57,866 nt of DNA from positions 1 through 57,866 of the forward strand of contig CASECT010000041.1 of NCBI GenBank assembly GCA_949286525.1. Reading direction: 5' to 3'. Positions 8,722-15,290 of the stretch are shown one piece after another. Under the pieces are notes generated by a model. That model had not been told where the DNA came from, did no database searches, and saw nothing but the letters and a program-made list of their open reading frames with translations. Every line of letters begins with the position of its first letter. Positions within the stretch are counted from its first letter, which is position 1. Source of the stretch: an uncultured Eubacteriales bacterium. GTDB lineage: Bacteria > Bacillota > Clostridia > Lachnospirales > Lachnospiraceae. Position numbers and translations under genes: made by a program.

Positions 8722-9005
8722 AAAGTCCGTATATATTACGCCGGGAATTCCCATCCGAAATTCCGCCCCTGAATGAAAAATGCGCCTTGAGGGATGAACT
8801 TCTTTTCAGCGTGTCCACAGGCTGATAAAGAAAGTTCCGTCTCTTGGTCAAGAATTCTTTCCAGAGGCTGAACTTTTTCGGAGCAAAAGACGGAAAAATG
8901 TAGAAAAATCAGGAAAAAACAGAAAAAAGTCAGCCTCAAAAAAGGAAAATCCCTTACCCGAAACCGAAGCCGCCGCCGGGCCCCGCCGCTCTCCGGCGCT
9001 GTCAT
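8722..9005. other. Gap with no recognisable gene
   Basis: Nothing coding is supported here. The stretch 8880-8945 is rich in A with GGAAAAA-type runs on the plus strand. No clear terminator for the GH3 gene was found. It lies at the edge of the decayed-gene patch described in the next entries. Confidence 0.5.
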
Positions 9006-9113
9006 CGTATTTCTATACACTGCCAGAAGCAATCCCAGCAGCGCGAAGTGCAGAATCACGCTGTGGGCTTTCCCGGACAGAAAGGGCATATCCACGGAAA
9101 ACACGCTGTACAT
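9006..9113 (-). pseudogene. Remnant resembling the C-terminus of an FtsW/RodA-family protein
   Basis: About 36 codons read MPFLSGKAHS...LLGLLLAVYR, which resembles the PFxSxGGSS...LGLLL ending of FtsW/RodA/SpoVE proteins with the glycine motif degraded. It has no intact start and is out of frame with the N-terminal piece at 9189-9338. Together they look like the two ends of one gene with an internal deletion. The match is by eye and moderate at best. Confidence 0.35.
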
Positions 9114-9188
9114 GGTAGTAGCCGATGAAATCCGCCTCTATGGCAAGCCCCCTGCACAACAGGCATAAAAGGATAAAAAGCGCCGGAA

Positions 9189-9338
9189 CTCCTCCGCCTC
9201 TCTGCCAATGTTTCCCTCGACGATATAAGCATCCCTCTGATCCTGAATGTGGTCCTCCAGCTCCTTTCGCACCATGGGGCGGGCCTTTTTGCAGCGGATC
9301 TGTTCCTCCACGGCCCTCAGATAATCTTCCCTTGTCAT
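9189..9338 (-). pseudogene. Truncated permease-prefix domain (N-terminal fragment)
   Basis: Fifty codons starting MTREDYLRAVEEQIRCKKAR resemble the permease-prefix (HAAS-like) domain that, in Lachnospiraceae, often precedes an FtsW-like membrane protein downstream of a PadR gene. Homology ends near REAEE, where the expected GDP motif is missing and the frame soon stops. It directly follows the PadR remnant, the usual gene order, so an ancestral PadR-permease pair has probably decayed here. Confidence 0.5.
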
Positions 9339-9433
9339 AAACTCCCCTCCCAGCACAATATTGACACGGCTCTGGCATAGGTCTCCCAGGCCTTTTTCTT
9401 CTCTTTTAATTCCCTCCGGCCACTGCCCGTGAT
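9335..9433 (-). pseudogene. PadR-family regulator, C-terminal fragment
   Basis: The codons for ITGSGRRELKEKKKAWETYA match the C-terminal part of PadR-type winged-helix regulators (usually ITxEGRxxLxxKKxxWExYxxAV). The DNA-binding N-terminus is absent; instead the frame continues upstream into a transporter fragment. The last codons also look frame-shifted relative to the following permease-prefix gene. This is a remnant, not a functional regulator. Confidence 0.5.
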
Positions 9434-9559
9434 CTGCACCTGTACCATCCTCTCCCGATCCAGCTCATAGAACTTCATGGCAATAATATTGCAGATCCAA
9501 CCGAGAATCGGCATCCCGAACATCAGGAACATGGGTTTCCAGCCCCTGACCTGTTCCAT
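9434..9559 (-). pseudogene. C-terminal fragment of a GPH/MFS-type sugar transporter
   Basis: Forty-two codons contain FGMPILGWICNIIAMKFYEL, followed by a short RERMVQVQ stretch. This is the type of ending seen in glycoside-pentoside-hexuronide:cation symporters. It is fused in frame to the PadR remnant at 9433 and truncated upstream at 9559, where an AraC fragment begins on the other strand. Both ends look like deletion junctions. Confidence 0.45.
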
Positions 9560-9761
9560 GGTGGCAGATTACCTCCGGGCGGAACGCACCAATCTCTCCA
9601 GGCGCTTCCATCAGGAAACCGGCGTGACCATGAACGATTTCATCCACTCTACCAAAATGGATCTGGCAGAAACCCTGATTCACGGCAGAAACTATTCCCT
9701 GCGGGAGGTCTGCGACCTTCTGGGCTACAGCAATTACAGCTGTATGATGCTTTCCATATGA
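9558..9761 (+). pseudogene. AraC-family regulator, HTH fragment
   Basis: This plus-strand stretch encodes VADYLRAERTNLSRRFHQE and later SLREVCDLLGYSNYS, the two helix-turn-helix units of an AraC C-terminal domain. The sensor domain is missing upstream and the final helix is lost after SNYS, where the frame stops within a few codons. It starts within a base of the transporter fragment on the opposite strand. Confidence 0.6.
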
Positions 9762-9768
9762 TAGCGTC

Positions 9769-10266
9769 TTACGTTTCCTCTTCCAAAAAAGCCGCCACCA
9801 GCGCATAGGAGACGCTCCCGGGCGGGTGCACCAGCGAAAGAGCCTTACTGGCGGGTACCCATTCCGCCCAATCCACTTCGTTCGAAAGCCGAAACGGCTC
9901 ACGGGACACTCTGGCAATAAACCCGATCATCAGCATATCCTTTTTCTCAAACCAATAGGTGGACACAAAGCGAAGCTCCGCCACCTCAAGTCCAAGTTCC
10001 TCGCCGATCTCCCGGACAGCCGCCTCCTCGGCGGTCTCTCCCGGCTGCATATACCCGGAGACCAGATTGGCATACCGCTTTGAAATATACGCCTGCCGCA
10101 GCAGAGCCACCTGCCCCTCCCCGTCTGTGACAAGGGCGATCACACAGGTGGAGAAAGTGTCAAACCAGGGCGTTTCGCAGGAGGCGCACCAGGGCACCTC
10201 CCCATCATCCCCCAGCTGCCGAAGGGAGAGCTTTGCCCCGCACTTCGGGCAATAGTGATATCGCAT
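9769..10266 (-). CDS. Nudix hydrolase with N-terminal zinc ribbon
   Basis: A 165-residue protein that should cleave a nucleoside diphosphate linked to another moiety, in the style of NudC NADH pyrophosphatase. A zinc ribbon (Cys6, Cys9, Cys27, Cys30) precedes a complete Nudix box, GX5EX7REUXEEXGU, in the region GYMQPGETAEEAAVREIGEE and following LGL. It is shorter than NudC, so NAD+ as substrate is only a guess. It lies 39 bases downstream of pyrD on the same strand and may be the last gene of the pyrimidine operon. Confidence 0.85.
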   Translation of the reverse strand: MRYHYCPKCGAKLSLRQLGDDGEVPWCASCETPWFDTFSTCVIALVTDGEGQVALLRQAYISKRYANLVSGYMQPGETAEEAAVREIGEELGLEVAELRFVSTYWFEKKDMLMIGFIARVSREPFRLSNEVDWAEWVPASKALSLVHPPGSVSYALVAAFLEEET

Positions 10267-10305
10267 GACGCGCTTACTTCCTTTCCGGTTATTCCAGGGA
10301 CGGGT

Positions 10306-11229
10306 CTACCTTACCGCCCCGATGATCTCAGAGATATCTTTGATTCCCTTCCGGTCCATGTAAGCCTCAATCCCCTCCACAATCTCCATCGTAGCGTAGG
10401 GATTGTAAAAATTGGCGGTGCCCACCGACACGGCAGTGGCTCCGGCCAGCATCATCTCGATGGCGTCCTCCGCCGTCTCGATGCCTCCCATACCGATGAT
10501 GGGAACCCTGACCGCCTGAGCCGTCTGATATACCATGCGCACGGCGATGGGATGGACCGCCGGTCCCGACATGCCGCCGGTCTTATTTGCCAGGGCGAAA
10601 GTCTGACGTTCGATGTCAATCTTCATCCCGGTCAGAGTATTGATCAGGGACAGCACGTCGGCTCCCCCGGCCTCGGCAGCTCTCGCCATCTCCGCGATGT
10701 CCGTCACATTAGGGCTCAGTTTCATGATAACCGGCTGCTTCGCCTTCGCCTTGACCGCCCTGGTAATGGCCTCCACCGCTCTCGGATCCTGGCCGAAAGC
10801 GATGCCTCCCTCCTTCACGTTGGGACAGGAAATATTGATCTCCAGCATGTCCACCCGGGGCTCGTCGCCAAGGCGCTCCACCACCTCCAGGTAATCCTGC
10901 TCGCTCTTTCCGCAGACATTTACGATGACCCGCGTGTCAAACTGTTCCAGAAACGGCAGATCCCGGGAGGCAAACACATCGATGCCCGGATTCTGCAGGC
11001 CGATGGCGTTGAGCATGCCGCTTCGCACCTCCGCTACCCGGGGCGTGGGATTTCCGGGCCAGGGCACATTAGCCACACCCTTGGTAACCACCGCTCCCAA
11101 CCGGTTCAGATCCACAAACTCGCTGTACTCCTCGCCGGATCCGAAGGTCCCCGAGGCCACCATGACCGGATTTTTCAATTCCACGCCGGCAAGGTTTACC
11201 GCCGTACTTTTCTGATCCCTGTATTCCAT
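10306..11229 (-). CDS. pyrD: Dihydroorotate dehydrogenase, catalytic subunit (type 1B)
   Basis: A 307-residue FMN protein that oxidises dihydroorotate to orotate. The type 1 catalytic cysteine is Cys135 in NISCPN. The FMN-phosphate region is near the C-terminus ([11 protein letters not shown] and [12 protein letters not shown]). The start at 11229 shares its A with the TGA stop of pyrK, the class 1B electron-transfer partner, and restores the family N-terminus. The pairing with pyrK means NAD+ is the likely final acceptor. Confidence 0.95.
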   Translation of the reverse strand: MEYRDQKSTAVNLAGVELKNPVMVASGTFGSGEEYSEFVDLNRLGAVVTKGVANVPWPGNPTPRVAEVRSGMLNAIGLQNPGIDVFASRDLPFLEQFDTRVIVNVCGKSEQDYLEVVERLGDEPRVDMLEINISCPNVKEGGIAFGQDPRAVEAITRAVKAKAKQPVIMKLSPNVTDIAEMARAAEAGGADVLSLINTLTGMKIDIERQTFALANKTGGMSGPAVHPIAVRMVYQTAQAVRVPIIGMGGIETAEDAIEMMLAGATAVSVGTANFYNPYATMEIVEGIEAYMDRKGIKDISEIIGAVR

Positions 11230-12098
11230 CACAGCTCCACCTCCTCTGCGGCAAAGACCGGTCCGTCCTTGCAGACTCTCGCGTTGTGTACGTGGGAATG
11301 GGCGTCCTCCCCCGTGGTCCTGCAGACGCAGCCAAGGCAGGCGCCAATACCGCAGGCCATCCGTTCCTCCAGGGAAACATAGCAAGGGATCCCCTTCTCG
11401 GCGGCGTAAGCCTTGACCGCCCGCAGCATGGGCTTAGGACCGCAGGCGAAAATAATATCCGCCTCCACGCCGTTCTCTTTCACGGCGTCAATGACCGTTC
11501 CCTTTGTCCCGGCAGATCCGTCATCCGTAGATACATAAACCTTTGCCCAGGGTTCGAACTCCTCCTTCAAAAACAGTTGGCTGTCCCGGTAGCCCAGCAC
11601 CGCCGTTACACACGCGTCCCGGTCCTCCTGCCTGCCGTCCCCGCCGCCGCATTCCGCTTTCTCGTGGCCAGCTGCATGGCCGGCCTTCGCCTCTTCCCCA
11701 GGCAAAATCCGTGACAGCGCCTGCGCCAGCTCCAGCATGGGCGGTACGCCGATGCCTCCGCCAATGACCAGCGGCTTTTTCCCGGTCAAGGGGAATCCAT
11801 TTCCCAGGGGTCCCAGAATCTCCACCTGATCTCCCGTCTTCAGCCTGGAAAATTCCTCCGTGCCGGTCCCCCTTCCCGTTACCCGGTAGACCAGCCGCAG
11901 CGTCTCCGCCGCCCGGTTGATCTCGCAGATGCTGATGGGTCTGGGCAGAAGTTTCGTCCGATCACTGCAATAGACGGAGACAAACTGCCCCGCCGCCGCT
12001 TTCTGCGCGGCCGGCGTCGCAAGGATCAGGCTGTAAATGTCCGCCGCGATTTTCTCCTGGCTGACCACGGTCGCCAGGCTCTTTGTCTTCTCTGCCAT
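11229..12098 (-). CDS. pyrK: Dihydroorotate dehydrogenase electron-transfer subunit
   Basis: A 289-residue FAD/[2Fe-2S] flavoprotein that carries electrons from PyrD to NAD+. The FAD motif RPISICEI lies at about residues 53-60 and the nucleotide motif GGGIGVPP at about 113-120. The cluster cysteines are in [12 protein letters not shown] near the end, with a further Cys before the C-terminus. Compared with typical PyrK it carries an extra polar insert of about 28 residues (about 134-161, Gly/Glu/Ala-rich, one Cys), probably a surface loop. It is coupled to pyrD by a 1-base overlap. Confidence 0.93.
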   Translation of the reverse strand: MAEKTKSLATVVSQEKIAADIYSLILATPAAQKAAAGQFVSVYCSDRTKLLPRPISICEINRAAETLRLVYRVTGRGTGTEEFSRLKTGDQVEILGPLGNGFPLTGKKPLVIGGGIGVPPMLELAQALSRILPGEEAKAGHAAGHEKAECGGGDGRQEDRDACVTAVLGYRDSQLFLKEEFEPWAKVYVSTDDGSAGTKGTVIDAVKENGVEADIIFACGPKPMLRAVKAYAAEKGIPCYVSLEERMACGIGACLGCVCRTTGEDAHSHVHNARVCKDGPVFAAEEVEL

Positions 12099-12154
12099 AA
12101 CACTCTCCCGTTTCTATCTCTCAAATTCCGTCGCCTTTTCTGTTGGTTCCTGAC

Positions 12155-12178
12155 AGCGTCGGTTGTACACCGACGCTA
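12155..12178. repeat. Inverted repeat that is also one copy of a dispersed 16-mer
   Basis: AGCGTCGGT (12155-12163) and ACCGACGCT (12169-12177) pair around TGTAC, giving a 9-bp perfect stem between pyrF and pyrK. The right part, TTGTACACCGACGCTA (12163-12178), recurs exactly at 44892-44907. No T-tract follows, so an mRNA-processing hairpin or a small repeat element is more likely than a terminator. Confidence 0.65.
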
Positions 12179-12188
12179 AACGCTGCCG

Positions 12189-13115
12189 CTATCCCAGCGC
12201 CTGGGCAATATCCTCTCTCATGGCCTCCACCGCCATCCGGGAGGCGTCCGCGTAATTCTCCGGCGTGATGCCCTTTGCCTTGTACTCCTCCTGTTTGTAG
12301 GCAGCAATAATGCCCCTGGAGGAGTTGACGATGGCTCCCAGGCCATCTTTGTTGAAGAAATGTACCAGATCCTTGCCTTTTCCGCCCTGGGCTCCGTAGC
12401 CGGGAACCAGAATGAAGGACTTGGGCATGATCTTGCGGAGGGCTTTGCCCATCTCCGGATAAGTAGCGCCTACCACTGCGCCCACATAGCTGTAGGAACA
12501 GCCCATGCACTCCTGTCCCCAGCGATCCACCATCTCTCCCACAATCTCATAGAGCGGTCTGCCGTCCACCAGTCGATCCTGGAACTCGCCGCTGGAAGGA
12601 TTGGATGTCTTAACCAGTATGAACAATCCCTTATGCTCCTCCTTGCACACGTCCACAAAGGGTTTGATGCCGTCGGTTCCCAGATAGGGGTTTACCGTGG
12701 CAAAATCCTCGTCGAAGGGAGCGTAGGTGCGGCTGCCCACCGTGATCCTGCCCAGATGGGCGGTAGCGTAGGCCGCGGAGGTGGAGCCGATATCCCCTCT
12801 CTTCACATCGCCGATCACAATCAAATCCTTCTCGTGACAGTAGTCCACCGTCTTCTTGAAGGCGATCATCCCCGGGATACCGAACTGCTCATACATGGCG
12901 ATCTGAGGCTTAACCGCAGGAATCAGATCGTAAACCGCATCCACGATCCCCTTGTTGTACTGCCATACGGCCTCAGCGGCTCCCTCCAGCGTCTCGCCGA
13001 ATTCCTCGTATGCTTTCTTTATCATATGCTCCGGTATATAGGAGAGCATCGGGTCAAGTCCCACCACAATAGGGGCTCCCGTCTTTCTGATTTTGTCACA
13101 AAGCTTGTCAATCAT
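12189..13115 (-). CDS. pyrF: Orotidine 5'-phosphate decarboxylase (group 2)
   Basis: A 308-residue enzyme that converts OMP to UMP. The catalytic DVKRGDIGS (Lys105) and the phosphate-binding VPGYGAQGG are both present. The length of about 300 residues is typical of the group 2 (long) form. It overlaps the end of pyrC by 8 bases and is followed by a 90-base spacer before pyrK. Confidence 0.95.
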   Translation of the reverse strand: MIDKLCDKIRKTGAPIVVGLDPMLSYIPEHMIKKAYEEFGETLEGAAEAVWQYNKGIVDAVYDLIPAVKPQIAMYEQFGIPGMIAFKKTVDYCHEKDLIVIGDVKRGDIGSTSAAYATAHLGRITVGSRTYAPFDEDFATVNPYLGTDGIKPFVDVCKEEHKGLFILVKTSNPSSGEFQDRLVDGRPLYEIVGEMVDRWGQECMGCSYSYVGAVVGATYPEMGKALRKIMPKSFILVPGYGAQGGKGKDLVHFFNKDGLGAIVNSSRGIIAAYKQEEYKAKGITPENYADASRMAVEAMREDIAQALG

Positions 13116-14397
13116 TGTTCTTCCTCCTGTATGTCACTTTGCCGCCGCAGATGGTAACTGCCACCTGGCCGGTAACTTGTCTGCCCTCATAGGGCATATT
13201 TTTCCCTTTTCCGGCAAAATCCCCCCCATGGATTTCATAGGAAATCCGTGGATCAAAGACAACCACATCCGCCGTCTTGCCGGGGCTGATATCTCCCTTG
13301 TCGATGCCGAGAATCCTGGCCGGATTGGCGCTCATCTTCTCCGCCATCTGATAAGGGGTCAGATAACCGCCCAGCACCAGTTCCGTGTAGGTCAGGGCCG
13401 CCGCTGTCTCCATACCCACGATACCGAAGGGTGCCTTTGTCAGATCTCTGGCCTTTTCTTCAGCCGTGTGGGGCGCGTGATCGGTGGAAATGGCTTCCAT
13501 GACACCGTCCCGCAGGCCCTCCCGCAGAGCCTCCACGTCCGCCTTCGTCCGCAGGGGCGGATTCATCTTATAGTTACTGTCCCCGGGCACAATATCCGCA
13601 TCCGTCAGCGTAAAGTGATGGGGGCAGACTTCCCCGCTGACCCGGATGCCCTTGGCCTTGCCGTCCCGCACCAGTTCCACCGACTCCTTCGTGGAGCAGT
13701 GGCACAGGTGCAGCCGCGCGCCGGTCTCCTCCGCCAGCATGATATCTCTGGCTTCAATGATATTCTCCACCGCGTTGGAAATGCCCGGTACTCCAAACTC
13801 CTCGGATTTCTCGCCCATATTGATGACACCGCCCCGCACCAGGTTGATATCCTCACAGTGAGCCAGCACCACAAGATCTTTCTTCGCGGCGATCTTCATG
13901 GCCTCCCGGTAGAGTCCGGAGTCCATCACGCTCTTGCCGTCCTCGCTGATGGCCCGGATTCCGGCACCGATCATCCCCTCCAGATCGGAGAGCTCTTTGC
14001 CTTCCATTCCCTTCGTGACCGATCCCACCTGGAGCACATTGACCAGTCCGGCCCGGGCCGCCTTGTCCCGGACATAGCGGATCACTTCCGGGCTGTCCGC
14101 CACCGGGGAAGTGTTGGGCATGGCCACAATAGTGGTATAGCCGCCCCGGGCCGCCGCCGCGGAGCCGGTAAAGATGTCCTCTTTCTGAGTCAAACCCGGA
14201 TCCCGCAGATGCACATGCAGATCGATAAAACCCGGAAATACATAACAGCCCGATGCATCGATGCATTCATCCGCGGCATTACTTTGCAGGGCTTTGCCCA
14301 TCTCCTTCACTTTACCATCCTCTATCCGTACATCAAGAACTTCATCCAGTCCTGTGGCAGGATTGATCACATGCCCCTCCCGAATCAGAATTCCCAT
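13108..14397 (-). CDS. pyrC: Dihydroorotase
   Basis: A 429-residue amidohydrolase that closes carbamoyl aspartate to dihydroorotate. The metal-binding DLHVHLRDPG is at about residues 58-67 and the late STDHAPH near residue 305. The first gene of the pyrC-pyrF-pyrK-pyrD operon, it has a good promoter 48 bases upstream and a short leader. The leader is too short for PyrR attenuation, and no PyrR-like structure was seen. Confidence 0.95.
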   Translation of the reverse strand: MGILIREGHVINPATGLDEVLDVRIEDGKVKEMGKALQSNAADECIDASGCYVFPGFIDLHVHLRDPGLTQKEDIFTGSAAAARGGYTTIVAMPNTSPVADSPEVIRYVRDKAARAGLVNVLQVGSVTKGMEGKELSDLEGMIGAGIRAISEDGKSVMDSGLYREAMKIAAKKDLVVLAHCEDINLVRGGVINMGEKSEEFGVPGISNAVENIIEARDIMLAEETGARLHLCHCSTKESVELVRDGKAKGIRVSGEVCPHHFTLTDADIVPGDSNYKMNPPLRTKADVEALREGLRDGVMEAISTDHAPHTAEEKARDLTKAPFGIVGMETAAALTYTELVLGGYLTPYQMAEKMSANPARILGIDKGDISPGKTADVVVFDPRISYEIHGGDFAGKGKNMPYEGRQVTGQVAVTICGGKVTYRRKNND

Positions 14398-14444
14398 ACA
14401 CGCACCTCGCTTTACATTGATGTTTGTCTTTTTATCTGAATATA

Positions 14445-14473
14445 ATCATATCAAATTCCCCTTGGGTTGTCAC
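14445..14473 (-). promoter_or_regulatory. pyrC operon promoter
   Basis: On the minus strand GTGACA (14468-14473) and TATGAT (14445-14450) are separated by 17 bases. The predicted transcript start is about 40 bases before pyrC. An A/T-rich imperfect palindrome, CTGTTTTTCAAAAAAGCAG, lies just upstream at 14473-14491 and could be an operator. Confidence 0.6.
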
Positions 14474-14607
14474 TGTTTTTCAAAAAAGCAGAATCCGTTC
14501 ACTTTTCATCAGCATCAATTATTGATCTTGCACAATTTTTAGCGTAGCATACAAGCATAAAGTGTGTGTTTTTACTAATCAAAAAGGAAGTCTACTACGA
14601 AACAAAG

Positions 14608-14768
14608 AAAACTCCCATCGACGCGGGAACTGTGGAACTTATACCGTGGAAAGATATCCCCGCTGTGGGACCGGAAGCGTGAAGGAGGGGGAAAACGAAA
14701 TAAAGATCGAGGTTTCCTCCACTTTGAACAACCGCCTGCTGGCCCGGGGATATTACAAACAGTCTCCG
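14608..14768 (+). pseudogene. C-terminal fragment of a glycoside hydrolase
   Basis: In one frame the stretch gives VKEGENEIKIEVSSTLNNRL (about 14679-14738), typical of the C-terminal beta-sandwich of GH2/rhamnosidase-like enzymes. Upstream, in a second frame, VELIPWKDIPAVGPEA fits the preceding strand of such a domain. A frameshift therefore separates the two parts, and neither has a start. This is a short remnant of a large enzyme. Confidence 0.4.
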
Positions 14769-14879
14769 ATTCTCTCCATGCAGTACATGGCCGGCGCAAG
14801 CAACGCCAATCTCAGCGAGCAGGAGGCAAGCGAGAGCTTCGACCAGGCGAAAGGCGGCAGCGACGAAGAGATGCAGGAA

Positions 14880-15222
14880 AATTCTGCACATTGTGAAATC
14901 CCACCGCAAGGGCAATCTCCTGAACGGACATATCCGTGGTAACAAGAAGTTCTCTTGCCCTCGTAACTCGCAGCTGATACTGATACTCAATGGGCGGCAC
15001 TCCCACGTTCTCCTTAAACTTGTGGGAAAAATATCCCGGGCTCAAATGTACCCGCTCTGCCAGCTGATCCACTGTCAGGTCCCGGTTAAATATCCCCACC
15101 CCTCCGGGGAATCGGCATGAAAATAGTGGGGCCGATTACAGTCGATCAGGAAAATGGTCCCCGGTTCCAGGCTGTATATATGATGTTCGTAGCGTAGGAG
15201 CGCATTTCCCTTTGAAGCACAA
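14880..15222 (-). pseudogene. AraC-family regulator with an internal deletion
   Basis: Reading the minus strand, codons from about 15222 to 15090 give LLRYEHHIYSLEPGTIFLID and then CNRPHYFHADSPEGW, a cupin-type AraC sensor domain without its start. The frame then shifts and continues as DLTVDQLAERVHLSPGYFSH and later SVQEIALAVGFHNVQNF, an AraC HTH pair. The middle of the protein and the last helix are missing. It lies directly after the nrdD terminator, where nrdG would often be found. Confidence 0.6.
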
Positions 15223-15253
15223 AACGGGAACTCCCCAAAACAGGAAGCTCCCG
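15221..15253 (-). terminator. nrdD terminator
   Basis: On the minus strand CGGGAGCTTCC and GGAGTTCCCG form a stem with one internal mismatch region and an 8-base loop, followed by TTTTGTG. It sits about 40 bases after the nrdD stop codon. Confidence 0.65.
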
Positions 15254-15290
15254 CCGTCTCATTTATTTATCGGTTCCGCATTTACCATTC

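Noticed and set aside
13093..14439. Plus-strand open frame of 448 codons opposite pyrC
   Set aside because: pyrC on the minus strand has all dihydroorotase motifs and a promoter; the opposite frame has no ribosome binding site and no recognisable fold.
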